Assembly: GCF_001437055.1 (NCBI RefSeq)
Contig: NZ_JQBW01000010.1
Coordinates: 197,472-261,471, forward strand
Length of the DNA: 64,000 nt
Direction: 5' to 3'
Origin: Limosilactobacillus secaliphilus
GTDB taxonomy: Bacteria; Bacillota; Bacilli; Lactobacillales; Lactobacillaceae
Shown: positions 34,267-42,753 of the stretch, in pieces
Numbering within the stretch: the stretch's first letter is position 1
Layout of the letters: every line of letters begins with the position of its first letter
Notes under the pieces: model-generated
Told to the model about the DNA's origin: nothing
Database searches by the model: none
What the model saw: only the letters and a program-made list of their open reading frames with translations
Made by a program: the position numbers and the translations under genes

Positions 34267-34926
34267 TTACCTCCTGTTAGTGTTTTCCTGTTCCTGCAGC
34301 CACTGCCCCAGCTGTCGCCAATCATGTTTAACGGTATCCTCTAGCCGCCGGGCATAAAGATAGGCAGCCGGGTGATACATCGGGATGATCCAATAGGTCG
34401 GGCCAGCCAGCTCATATTGGTCCTGTGCGTTCAGGTGCAAGATCTGCTGGTGCAAAACTTGGGCGTGCAGGTCACCGATCTTGGCCTGGCCGCCGATCAA
34501 GCGTTGCAGGCTGGTATTTCCTAGCGGCACCAGGACCGTCGCATCCAGCTGACTGATCTCCCAGTCAAACAGGTGGCCAAACGCTTTGACTTCCCGCTTC
34601 GTCGGCGTGCGGTTAGGATGCTTTTCCACCACCTCGCCACGCGCGTTCTTCACGTGTTTAATGCTGTAAGGACGGCTGCGCACGACGCTGGTGATGTAAA
34701 GCTCATCGCGGGTCAGGCCGGCCAACTCAACCATCTTGGTCAATTCTTTGCCCGAGCTCCCCACAAACGGCCGCCCCTGCTTGATCTCTTCGCGCCCCGG
34801 TGCTTCACCGATCAGAACAAGGCGTGGATGACGAGAACCCATGCCGGGCACAAAGCCGGTTAAACGGTTGTCCTTCGTAGCCCGTTTGACCTGCGTCAGT
34901 AACTTTTCTGGATACTCAATTATCAT
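34267..34926 (-). CDS. Uracil-DNA glycosylase-like protein (family 4/5 fold, cysteine-free)
   Basis: A 219-residue protein with the UDG superfamily motifs: [23 protein letters not shown] near residue 37 and [12 protein letters not shown] near residue 188. Classical family 4 UDGs bind a 4Fe-4S cluster through four Cys; this protein has no Cys anywhere, and the usual CRPP region reads VVRSRPYS. It should excise uracil, or a related base, from DNA if active. It lies between the fused ThrE gene (10 bp upstream) and the DHA2 exporter (2 bp downstream). Confidence 0.83.
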   Translation of the reverse strand: MIIEYPEKLLTQVKRATKDNRLTGFVPGMGSRHPRLVLIGEAPGREEIKQGRPFVGSSGKELTKMVELAGLTRDELYITSVVRSRPYSIKHVKNARGEVVEKHPNRTPTKREVKAFGHLFDWEISQLDATVLVPLGNTSLQRLIGGQAKIGDLHAQVLHQQILHLNAQDQYELAGPTYWIIPMYHPAAYLYARRLEDTVKHDWRQLGQWLQEQENTNRR

Positions 34927-34936
34927 TTATTGATCC

Positions 34937-36289
34937 TCATTGATTGTTTCGGCGCCAAGTTGGGTCCGTCAAAATACGGGCCGCAATCAGCCCCAGTGGC
35001 AGAAAGGCAACGATCAACGCTGCCCGCGTCAGCCATAATGCGCCGACGCTAATCGATGTTAAACCAATATTATACACTGCCCGGTACATATACAAGCCTG
35101 GCACCATAATCACGATGGATGGAATGGTAATAGAAATCCGCGGATAACCAACTTTCCGGCGAACGATTGAAGCCAACAAACCGGCCACTAAAGCACCGAT
35201 GAAGGCCGCCGCTCCGGCAGGCATGATTTTGAAGTCAACCAGTTCAAGGCGCAAGGTGTTGGCCACAGCACCGATCATTCCGGCAGTGGCCGCCATCTTG
35301 AGCTTGCTGTTGAACATAATTGAGAAGCCGAAGACCCCGCAAAAACTTGCCAGCAAACGCAGGATTACATAGGTCACCGGCGGAATCGGTAACGGAATGA
35401 AGTTTTCTGGCCGCAGGTGCACCAGCATGGCCACCAGCCAGCCCATCAAGGTCGCCACCGTGATGATGATCATTGCATAGGCAGCCCGCTCCAGGCCAGA
35501 ACGCATATCCAGTTTGGACAAGTCCAGGCCGCTGGTGATGAATGGGAAACCAGGAATGATGAAGAGCATGGCCCCAATATAGCCGGCCTCGTGGCGGAAG
35601 TTAACGTTGAACAACAAGCGCATCAAATCAAGGGACAGCAAGTATGATATGCAGGCCACCGAGATCGCCACCGCAATGCAAGCATACAAAGTCAGGCGGT
35701 TGTCGATCATCTTGCGGCGGACAAAGTTACCCAAGCTGGCCCCCACAAAGCAGCAGAGCATTTCCACCAGGCCACCGCCCAGCAGGAAAACAAAGGCGCT
35801 GCAGGCCAAGCCAGCGGCCAGGCCCACCATCCACGGCTTGTAATTGCCCCGGGTGCGTTCAATCTGGTTCAGCTGTTCATGAATTTCGCCGACTGTCCAG
35901 CTGTCGCCTTCGATGGCCATGTCATTCATGAACTTTTCTAAGGCGCTCAGCTTAGACGTGTTGACCCCAGTGCTGGGCAAGGATAATGTCTGCGAAAAGC
36001 TTTCATTCTCGTCCATGCAGGTGTATTCGATTGAAACCAGGCCAATGTCGGCGGAACAGGTCATTCCTAGGGTTTGGGCGGCGATGTTCATCGACCGCCG
36101 CACCCGCCAAGAACCGGTCCCGCAGGCCAGCATCAGAATGCCGATCCGACCGACAATGACTGCCCGTTCCACCAGATTGGCTTCCGTTGCCGGGGTAATG
36201 TTGTCGCTGGTCACAAAGTCCAGCCAGTTGATTTTCATGTGCTGATGGTAGACCGTGGTGGGCTGCTCATCTTGCTGCATCTTTTTCAC
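34937..36289 (-). CDS. Threonine/serine exporter family protein, fused DUF1212-DUF3815
   Basis: A 450-residue single-chain ThrE homologue. Residues about 40-270 match the DUF1212 half (VGRIGILMLACGTGSWRVRRSMNIAAQ) and about 290-445 the DUF3815 half. About ten membrane helices follow the cytoplasmic N-terminal domain. It contrasts with the split pair at 4.9-6.2 kb, so the organism has both arrangements. It starts at ATG after TAGGAG and is first in a likely four-gene operon. Substrate assignment to Thr/Ser is by family only. Confidence 0.85.
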   Translation of the reverse strand: MKKMQQDEQPTTVYHQHMKINWLDFVTSDNITPATEANLVERAVIVGRIGILMLACGTGSWRVRRSMNIAAQTLGMTCSADIGLVSIEYTCMDENESFSQTLSLPSTGVNTSKLSALEKFMNDMAIEGDSWTVGEIHEQLNQIERTRGNYKPWMVGLAAGLACSAFVFLLGGGLVEMLCCFVGASLGNFVRRKMIDNRLTLYACIAVAISVACISYLLSLDLMRLLFNVNFRHEAGYIGAMLFIIPGFPFITSGLDLSKLDMRSGLERAAYAMIIITVATLMGWLVAMLVHLRPENFIPLPIPPVTYVILRLLASFCGVFGFSIMFNSKLKMAATAGMIGAVANTLRLELVDFKIMPAGAAAFIGALVAGLLASIVRRKVGYPRISITIPSIVIMVPGLYMYRAVYNIGLTSISVGALWLTRAALIVAFLPLGLIAARILTDPTWRRNNQ

Positions 36290-36320
36290 TCCTAATCATT
36301 AATTCAAGCTTTTTGGTCAA

Positions 36321-36357
36321 GAAAAAAGACCCCTGAAAACTTCAGGAATCTTTTTTA
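36321..36357 (-). terminator. Hairpin terminator after the cyclophilin gene
   Basis: AAAAAAGA...CTGAA and TTCAG...TCTTTTTT pair across a 3-nt loop with a small internal loop. T-rich flanks occur on both strands. The cyclophilin stop codon is about 70 bp away. Confidence 0.7.
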
Positions 36358-36429
36358 ACTAACCCACACATTATAAGGGGCTTTTCACTATTTGTGTAGT
36401 CTCATCTGCCGTGCAAACGCCACCAACTA

Positions 36430-37020
36430 TTAATGAATGTCAATTGCTTCGATCACAACGTCCTTCTTGGGCCGGTCAGCGATGTTACGCGGTACCCGGC
36501 TGATGTCGACCGCCGTCTGCATCCCATCAATCACCTGGCCAAAAACGGTGTGGTGGTGATCCAGCCATGGTGTACCACCTTGTTGATAATGATCAATGAT
36601 TTCTTGCGGGTAGTTTGCGGCCTTCATCTGGCTGGTCAGGTTGGTCGTCAAATTCCGGTTAGTAACGATGAAGAACTGACTTCCGTTTGTATTCGGACCG
36701 GCATTGGCCATCGATAATGCGCCGCGGAAGTTGAAGAGGCGGTTACTGAATTCATCCTCAAACGGGCCGCCGTAAATGCTTTCGCCACCGGCACCGCTTC
36801 CGGTCGGGTCGCCACCTTGAATCATAAAGTCAGGGATTACCCGGTGGAAGGTCACACCGTTGTAGTAGCCCTTCTTTGCTAATTCCACAAAATTCTTAAC
36901 TGCTTTAGGGGCGATATCGTCAAACAATTGAATCTCAATGTCCCCCATATTAGTTTTGATTGTTGCCTTGGTACCAGACTGATGCTCAAGGTCGAGCTGC
37001 GGATAATTTGTTTCAGCCAT
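36430..37020 (-). CDS. ppiB: Peptidyl-prolyl cis-trans isomerase, cyclophilin type
   Basis: A 196-residue cytosolic cyclophilin. It carries the catalytic core [28 protein letters not shown] (Arg and Phe of the active site), [20 protein letters not shown] and the [16 protein letters not shown] segment. There is no signal peptide. It catalyses proline isomerisation during protein folding. The start ATG lies behind TAAGGAGG. Confidence 0.93.
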   Translation of the reverse strand: MAETNYPQLDLEHQSGTKATIKTNMGDIEIQLFDDIAPKAVKNFVELAKKGYYNGVTFHRVIPDFMIQGGDPTGSGAGGESIYGGPFEDEFSNRLFNFRGALSMANAGPNTNGSQFFIVTNRNLTTNLTSQMKAANYPQEIIDHYQQGGTPWLDHHHTVFGQVIDGMQTAVDISRVPRNIADRPKKDVVIEAIDIH

Positions 37021-37082
37021 ACGTTTTCCTCCTTAATTCACATCATGAATATTGTACCTTAATTTTGCGCACTTACCGGCAT

Positions 37083-37135
37083 AAAAAAGAAGGTCGCCTA
37101 ATTGAATCCCTCAAGACTCAACTTGCGACCCTCTT
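37083..37135 (-). terminator. Terminator of the sucrose PTS gene
   Basis: On the minus strand AAGAGGGTCGCA and TGCGACC-like arms (GGTCGC / GCGACC) pair across a long loop and are followed by TTCTTTTTTATG, 10 bp past the PTS stop codon. Confidence 0.75.
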
Positions 37136-37144
37136 TAATTATTA

Positions 37145-39091
37145 TTACTTGCTCGTCAAGGCAATCAGTGAATCACCATGGTTGACTTGGCCATCCGCTA
37201 CCCGCTTAACGGCAGCGTACTTGTTCGTGTTGGTGATTACGACCATTACCGTGGTATCGTAACCAGCCTTTTTTACGGCATCCAGGTCAATCGTACCCAG
37301 CTTGTCGCCACGCTTGACTTTCTGTCCTTGTTCAACAAAGCTTTCAAAGTGCTGGCCCTTCAAGTTGACCGTATCCAGACCAATGTGAATCAGCACTTCA
37401 GCGCCATCTTTGGAGGTTAAGCCGTATGCGTGCTTGGTTGCATAGGCAACGGTGATTTCACCATCAACCGGTGCGTAAATCGTACCGTCGCTTGGCACAA
37501 CCGCGGCACCGTCCCCCATCATCTTCTGGGAGAACACTTCATCTTTAACCTGTGACAGGTCTTCAGCTTGACCAGCAACTGGGCTGACAACCGTTTCACT
37601 GGCCGTCGTCTTTTCCGGCTTGCTTGCCTGATCTAAGGACTTTGCGGATTCGCTAGCCTGGGCAACGGCATCCGCAGCGCCAGCGGATTCAGCAACCGGG
37701 TTGACTAAATCATTGTGTGACTTGCCATAGAAGTAGGTAACCAGGAAGGCCACCACGAATGAAACCAGTTCACAAAGCAGGTAGAACGGAATGCACTTGG
37801 CATAAATAGAAATGAATCCGATGAAACCGGCAGATCCCATTGAGGCCGCAACCACGTGCAGCAGTCCGGCCAATGTTGAGGCCACACAGGAACCAACTAA
37901 CGCACAGAAGAATGGGAACTTCAGCTTCAGGTTAACCCCGAAGATGGCTGGTTCAGTGATTCCTAACAGTGCGGAGATGGCTGATGAGCTGGACAAAGCC
38001 TTCATCTTCTTGTTCTTCGTCAGGAAGTAAACGGCCGTCGTTGCGGCACCTTGCGCCACGTTAGCCATGGAAGCAACAACGAAGATAAAGTCACCAGCAC
38101 CCTTGCCGGCTTTGAAGGCAGTTACCAGTTGGGTTTCGATAGCTGGGAAGCTTTGGTGCAGACCGGTCAAAACGATTGGTGAGTAAACCGCACCGAAGAT
38201 CCCAGTACCAATGAAGCCTAACGTATCGTACAACCAAACAATCCCGTTCGTCAGCAGGTCAGACAGTTCCTTCATCACCGGGCCCACAATGACGAAGGTC
38301 AGGAAACCGGTAATCAGGACTGACAGCAGTGGCGTAAAGGTGAAGTCAACTGCTTGTGGCAAGTGCTTGTGGAACCATTTTTCAAAGATGGACAAGATCC
38401 AAACCGCGGCCAAAGCAGGAATAACTTGGTTGACGTAGGACTGGATGTGAATCTGTAAACCGAAAATGTTCCAGAAGCCACCCTTTGCCAGGGCTGGTGC
38501 AGTCATCATCATCCCAACAACGGCACCCAGGAATTGGTTGGCACCAAACCGCTTAGCAGCCGAAATGCCGACCAGAATTGGCAGGAACACATATGGGGCC
38601 GCGGACATTACGTTAACCATGCCCTCGATACCCTTCAAAGCCGGCATCATCTGAATGACTGACTTTGGGCCGAACAGGTTTTGGGCCGTTAAGACGTTGT
38701 CCAAAGCCATTAAAAGACCACCAGCGACCAGGGCTGGAATCAACGGAACGAAGATGTCGGACAGCAGCTTGATGAAGGCCATCACTGGGTTGGTCTTCTG
38801 GTTCTTAGCTGCAATCTGCTTCAAGTCTTGCGTTGAGACCTGCTTCAACCCGGTTTGGGCAATCATCTCATCATAAACATTGTTAACATCGCCGGGGCCG
38901 ATGATGATTTGGTATTGGCCATTTGTCTTAAACGTCCCCTTTATATCGTCATCTTGGTCCAAAAGTTTTTGGTTAACTGCCTTCTCGTCTTTCAATACCA
39001 GCCGCAAACGCGTGGCACAGTGAGCGGCAGCCACAATATTATTTTTGCCAACTGCTTTGATAACAGTGGTGGCAACCCTCTTGTGATCCAT
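37145..39091 (-). CDS. scrA: Sucrose-type PTS transporter EIIBCA
   Basis: A 648-residue permease with domain order IIB-IIC-IIA. IIB phospho-Cys is in [10 protein letters not shown] near residue 25; IIC has about ten helices with [19 protein letters not shown] near residue 375; IIA at the C-terminus carries the phospho-His in [11 protein letters not shown] near residue 568. The sequence belongs to the sucrose/beta-glucoside/trehalose group. Sucrose is inferred from similarity to lactobacillus pts1BCA and from the GH32 gene about 1.3 kb away. The upstream region holds operator-like repeats and a cre site, implying sugar induction and CcpA control. Confidence 0.87.
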   Translation of the reverse strand: MDHKRVATTVIKAVGKNNIVAAAHCATRLRLVLKDEKAVNQKLLDQDDDIKGTFKTNGQYQIIIGPGDVNNVYDEMIAQTGLKQVSTQDLKQIAAKNQKTNPVMAFIKLLSDIFVPLIPALVAGGLLMALDNVLTAQNLFGPKSVIQMMPALKGIEGMVNVMSAAPYVFLPILVGISAAKRFGANQFLGAVVGMMMTAPALAKGGFWNIFGLQIHIQSYVNQVIPALAAVWILSIFEKWFHKHLPQAVDFTFTPLLSVLITGFLTFVIVGPVMKELSDLLTNGIVWLYDTLGFIGTGIFGAVYSPIVLTGLHQSFPAIETQLVTAFKAGKGAGDFIFVVASMANVAQGAATTAVYFLTKNKKMKALSSSSAISALLGITEPAIFGVNLKLKFPFFCALVGSCVASTLAGLLHVVAASMGSAGFIGFISIYAKCIPFYLLCELVSFVVAFLVTYFYGKSHNDLVNPVAESAGAADAVAQASESAKSLDQASKPEKTTASETVVSPVAGQAEDLSQVKDEVFSQKMMGDGAAVVPSDGTIYAPVDGEITVAYATKHAYGLTSKDGAEVLIHIGLDTVNLKGQHFESFVEQGQKVKRGDKLGTIDLDAVKKAGYDTTVMVVITNTNKYAAVKRVADGQVNHGDSLIALTSK

Positions 39092-39104
39092 TGTGATTCC
39101 TCCT

Positions 39105-39182
39105 CAATTGATAAACGATGTAAGCGCTTTTTACGTTGTATATCATACCTCTCCGGAAATTATTGTCAAGCGTTTATCAATT
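39105..39182 (-). promoter_or_regulatory. scrA promoter with paired operators and a cre site
   Basis: AATTGATAAACG (39105-39116) and CGTTTATCAATT (39171-39182) form a perfect 12-bp inverted repeat 54 bp apart. Between them TGTAAGCGCTTTTT (39119-39132) matches the cre consensus TGWAARCGYTWNCW at 13 of 14 positions. On the minus strand TTGACA and TATGAT with a 16-bp spacer lie in the same interval. The repeats are probably LacI-type (ScrR) operators; no ScrR gene is in the window. Confidence 0.65.
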
Positions 39183-39217
39183 ATTTTTAAACTTTTATTG
39201 TCTGAGGATGGAAGGCT

Positions 39218-40252
39218 TTAATCCTGGGCGATTCTCAATACGCAGGCGCCATCCAAATCACCCTGCTTAACCCGCTTCAAGGCCTCATCCGCCTTAGCAA
39301 ATGGGTATTCGGTGATGGTCGGCTGGATGTTCAACCGGTCAGCCAGCGTCAAGAACTCTTCACCGTCACGCCGGGTATTGGATTCCACACTGGTCAAGTT
39401 CTTTTCGTGGAAGAGGTGGTCGGAATAGGACATGCTCGGGACGTCACTCAAGTGGATGCCGGCCAATGCCAAAGTGCCTCCAGGAGCCAGGTTGGTCAAC
39501 GCGTTGGGTACCATCTGACCAGCTGGAGCAAACATGATGCCTGAATCCAGCGGTACGGGTGACTTGTCGTAGGCGCCTTGGGCAGAGGCACAGCCCAGTT
39601 TGAGCGCAAACTTCTGTGCATCCTTGCCCCGGGTGAAGACGTGGACTTCGATCCCTTCTTTAATGGCCAACATAGCCGTCAGGTGCGCTGAGCCACCGAA
39701 GCCGTACAGGCCTAGACGACCACCAGCTGGCACGTTGGCCCGTAAGAATGAACGGTAGCCAATGATTCCGGCACACAATAACGGAGCGGCAACCAACGAA
39801 TCGAAGCGGTCTGGGATCACATAGGCAAAGCCCTCCGGAACCGTGACGTATTCGGCATAGCCGCCGTCGTGATCCCAACCGGTGTACTTGGAATATGGAC
39901 ACAAGTTTTCACGACCGGACCGGCAGAAGCGGCAGACCCCGCATGCGTGACGGAACCACGGAATCCCAATCCGTTGGCCATCCTTAAAGCGCCGGGTGTT
40001 GGGCCCTTGCTTAACGACTTCACCGATAATTTCGTGGCCGGGAGTGACGTGCTCCTTGTGGACGGGCAGGTCGCCTTCAGTCACGTGCAGGTCGGTGTGA
40101 CAGACCCCACAAGCTAAAATCCGCACCAGGACTTCACCTGCTTGTGGTTCTGGCACCGGCTTCTCAACCAGTTGCAAAGGACAGGGGTCACTGTCAATCG
40201 GAGCTGGCTTGGTGACTTCCCAGGCCTTCATTGTTGATGGAATTGCCGTCAT
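39218..40252 (-). CDS. Zinc-dependent alcohol dehydrogenase, AdhP-like
   Basis: A 344-residue medium-chain dehydrogenase. Catalytic zinc ligands are in ACGVCHTDLH and PGHEIIG; the structural zinc loop is CGVCRFCRSGRENLC near residue 110; the Rossmann region is LGLYGFGGSAHL near residue 183 (GxGxxG is slightly altered). It would oxidise alcohols or reduce aldehydes with NAD(P). It is divergent from the sucrose hydrolase and has a TTCACA/TACAAT promoter in the shared region. There is no operon link with the PTS gene. Confidence 0.88.
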   Translation of the reverse strand: MTAIPSTMKAWEVTKPAPIDSDPCPLQLVEKPVPEPQAGEVLVRILACGVCHTDLHVTEGDLPVHKEHVTPGHEIIGEVVKQGPNTRRFKDGQRIGIPWFRHACGVCRFCRSGRENLCPYSKYTGWDHDGGYAEYVTVPEGFAYVIPDRFDSLVAAPLLCAGIIGYRSFLRANVPAGGRLGLYGFGGSAHLTAMLAIKEGIEVHVFTRGKDAQKFALKLGCASAQGAYDKSPVPLDSGIMFAPAGQMVPNALTNLAPGGTLALAGIHLSDVPSMSYSDHLFHEKNLTSVESNTRRDGEEFLTLADRLNIQPTITEYPFAKADEALKRVKQGDLDGACVLRIAQD

Positions 40253-40339
40253 ATGATCGTCTCCTTAAAAATTGTTGTCTCCTTTATTGTAGTCATTTTT
40301 GGGGGCTTGTGAAATGATAATCAATCTCAGGCAGAAAGT

Positions 40340-40368
40340 TTTGACAGCCATGAAAATGCCCAATAGAA
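40340..40368 (+). promoter_or_regulatory. Promoter of the sucrose-6-phosphate hydrolase gene
   Basis: TTGACA (40340-40345), a 17-bp spacer and TAGAAT (40363-40368) form a near-consensus promoter 43 bp before the start codon. The inverted repeat seen at scrA is not evident here. Confidence 0.7.
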
Positions 40369-40410
40369 TGATGGTAACTTGAGTATTCAAAACAAAAGGA
40401 GACGTCAATC

Positions 40411-41886
40411 ATGGATTGGACTCGTGAAATGCGCTATCGTCCCTATAAGGATTACAGTGCCCTAGATCTGCTGAAACTACAAAGACAGGCTGGCAGTTCG
40501 CCGGCACAGCTGCATTATCATATCCACCCTGCTTCGGGTCTGCTGAACGATCCCAATGGTTTTTCTTACTTTAATCACGAATGGCATGTGAGTTACCAAA
40601 ACTTCCCGTTCGGGGCTGCCCATGGTTTAAAGTCCTGGATGCACATGTCCTCCAATGATCTGGTCCACTGGCAGGAACGGGGAATGGTCTTAACGCCGGA
40701 CAACCAGTATGACAGCCACGGCGCCTATTCCGGTTCGGCACTGGCCCAAGGCGACCGGCTCTTCCTGATGTACACCGGTAACCACCGCGACAAAGATTGG
40801 GTGCGGACCCCCTACCAACTTGGTGCCTGGATGGACAAGGACGGTCATGTTGAAAAGTTAGCCAAGCCGCTGATTGAAAAGCCGGCCAAGTTTTCCGAGC
40901 ACTTCCGCGATCCGCAAATCATGGAAAAAGACGGCCACTATTACGCCATCTTGGGTGCCCAGACGGCCGAAGGTGAAGCTGGGCACATCGACCTATGGAC
41001 AAGCGACCAACTGGAGAGCGGTTGGCATGAAGTCGGTCTGGTCCAGATGAGTCAATACCAGATGGGCTACATGATTGAATGCCCTAACCTGGTCTTTGTG
41101 GACGGTTACGCCGTAATGATCTTCTGCCCGCAAGGCTTGAACAAGCAGGTCAGTTCATACCAAAACGTGTACCCGAACATGTACCTGATTGGTGACGGCT
41201 TCAACTTCGATCACGCGGAACTGGTTAACAGCAGTGACAAGCCGCTCAACCTGGACTGCGGCTTCGATGTCTACGCCAGCCAAGCCTTCAACGCTCCTGA
41301 TGGGCACGCATATGCGATCAGCTGGGTCGGCCTGCCTGACACTACCTACCCTACCGATGATGAAAACTGGGCCAACTGCCTGAGCCAGGTCAAGGAGCTC
41401 CACGTTAAGGACGGCAAGCTCTACCAGCAGCCAGTCAGTGCAATGAGAACCTTGAGAGTGGACGCCAAGCGCTACGACTTTGCCGGCACCCTGCCGATGA
41501 TTCCGGAACCCGACACTCAGCAATATGAGTTATCCATCACGATCGCAAAGGATCAAGAAGGCAGCCTCAATCTCTTGGGCAGCCAGGATAATCATCACGC
41601 ACTGAAATTGAACTTCGATACCAAGAAGGGCCAGTTGACGATCGACCGTGGTCAAGTCGGCCAGCCAGTTGCTACCGATCATGGCACGACGCGGACTATT
41701 GATCTAACCGCCAGCCACGATCTGGAGCTGCAAATCTTCATCGATCATTCCTTAGCCGAGATCTTCATCAACGGTGGTGCCCAGGTTGCCACCCTGCGTT
41801 ACTTCGCCGATCAAAACAACAATCGAATCTACTTCAACCAGCCAACCAAGGCCCAAGGTAGCTTGTGGCCATTAAGCAACATGTAA
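40411..41886 (+). CDS. sacA: Sucrose-6-phosphate hydrolase (GH32 beta-fructosidase)
   Basis: A 491-residue cytosolic enzyme. GH32 catalytic motifs are all visible: nucleophile Asp in LLNDPNGF near residue 48, FRDPQIM near residue 166 and acid/base Glu in ECPNLVF near residue 227. The five-bladed propeller occupies about residues 30-340 and a beta-sandwich follows. It splits sucrose-6-P delivered by the nearby EIIBCA into glucose-6-P and fructose. It starts at ATG after AAGGAG. It is separated from scrA by the inverted alcohol dehydrogenase gene, an unusual order for a sucrose locus. Confidence 0.9.
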   Translation: MDWTREMRYRPYKDYSALDLLKLQRQAGSSPAQLHYHIHPASGLLNDPNGFSYFNHEWHVSYQNFPFGAAHGLKSWMHMSSNDLVHWQERGMVLTPDNQYDSHGAYSGSALAQGDRLFLMYTGNHRDKDWVRTPYQLGAWMDKDGHVEKLAKPLIEKPAKFSEHFRDPQIMEKDGHYYAILGAQTAEGEAGHIDLWTSDQLESGWHEVGLVQMSQYQMGYMIECPNLVFVDGYAVMIFCPQGLNKQVSSYQNVYPNMYLIGDGFNFDHAELVNSSDKPLNLDCGFDVYASQAFNAPDGHAYAISWVGLPDTTYPTDDENWANCLSQVKELHVKDGKLYQQPVSAMRTLRVDAKRYDFAGTLPMIPEPDTQQYELSITIAKDQEGSLNLLGSQDNHHALKLNFDTKKGQLTIDRGQVGQPVATDHGTTRTIDLTASHDLELQIFIDHSLAEIFINGGAQVATLRYFADQNNNRIYFNQPTKAQGSLWPLSNM

Positions 41887-41909
41887 TTACGCTTTAAGGA
41901 GGGTTTGCC

Positions 41910-42524
41910 GTGTCAGAACCAGTCGCCAGTCAAAACTGGCATGACGCTATTCGTTTCGTAATCGACCGTTCTTTACCCGATCCTGATTTTGCTGTTGTTA
42001 ATTTTCACCAGTCCCGTTCCAGTGAGAGTCTGTACGTCAACCTGCTGGCTTGCGGACGCCTCTATCAGTTACGCTATGCCTTCCATGATCACGACGACCA
42101 CAATCCCACGTTGCAGTCGTTCAACCTGCGTGCGTATCCGCATGACCGCTTGCTCATCCGCGATACCAAGCGCTTCTTGAAGAACAACCATGGTGGCAGT
42201 GAATTAACCTACTTCCACTTTGCGGCCTTGACCCTCGTCGAAAAGCTGACCCAAGAAAACCCGAGTCCCTTGTTGAACAAGGACGACTGCTTCTTCTTGG
42301 ACGGCCAGGTTGCTGCCGACCACCTGCAGGCCGAATTGGACTTCCTCCTGCAACACCAGCTGTTGCTGTGTCGCTTCAAGACCGGTGAAGTGTTCTTGTC
42401 GCAAAGTGGACAGAAACTATTGGATTTTTACTGGGACGTTGCCGATTCGCACCTCGACGAACAGGTGTGGGATGAAAACCCACGGATCGCCAGTCCGGCC
42501 CGGCTGCTCGAACTTCTTGCTTAA
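41910..42524 (+). CDS. Uncharacterised 204-residue protein downstream of sacA
   Basis: No family recognised. The protein is soluble and rich in His, Asp and Leu, without signal peptide or membrane helix. The C-terminal third (AELDFLLQHQLLLCRF to FLSQSGQKLLDFYWDV) looks helical with a winged-helix-like feel, but this is weak. It starts with GTG 8 nt after AAGGAGG, 23 bp behind sacA, and shares its terminator, so it is probably co-transcribed with the sucrose gene. Confidence 0.75.
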   Translation: MSEPVASQNWHDAIRFVIDRSLPDPDFAVVNFHQSRSSESLYVNLLACGRLYQLRYAFHDHDDHNPTLQSFNLRAYPHDRLLIRDTKRFLKNNHGGSELTYFHFAALTLVEKLTQENPSPLLNKDDCFFLDGQVAADHLQAELDFLLQHQLLLCRFKTGEVFLSQSGQKLLDFYWDVADSHLDEQVWDENPRIASPARLLELLA

Positions 42525-42527
42525 GAC

Positions 42528-42566
42528 AAACAAATCCCCTCAGCATCAACTGAGGGGATTTGTTTT
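42528..42566. terminator. Bidirectional terminator
   Basis: AACAAATCCCCTCAG and CTGAGGGGATTTGTT pair perfectly around a 6-nt loop, followed by TTTTTT. Confidence 0.9.
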
Positions 42567-42728
42567 TTACTTGTTCTTTTCTTTTTGCTGGGGCGCATGC
42601 ACATGCATATGAATCTGATTGTGGCGGCTATGAATAAACTTGTCTTCTTGAGCAAAGATGTTTAGCGCATCAAAGAAGTTGACGTACAATCCACGTTTAA
42701 ACCGTTGCCACTTAGTCTTTTTCTTCAT
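42567..42728 (-). CDS. Small 53-residue basic protein
   Basis: An ATG at 42726-42728 opens a 54-codon frame to TAA at 42567. The product begins MKKKTKWQRFKRGLYVNFF, continues DALNIFAQEDKF, has a His-rich stretch (HNQIHMHVHAP) and ends in a Lys/Gln tail. The ribosome binding site is modest (GGGGTGATGGA). It fits exactly between a terminator and the permease pseudogene, which supports it as a gene. No function is known; the His cluster could bind metal. Confidence 0.55.
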   Translation of the reverse strand: MKKKTKWQRFKRGLYVNFFDALNIFAQEDKFIHSRHNQIHMHVHAPQQKEKNK

Positions 42729-42753
42729 TCCATCACCCCGCTAGTTGTTGAAC

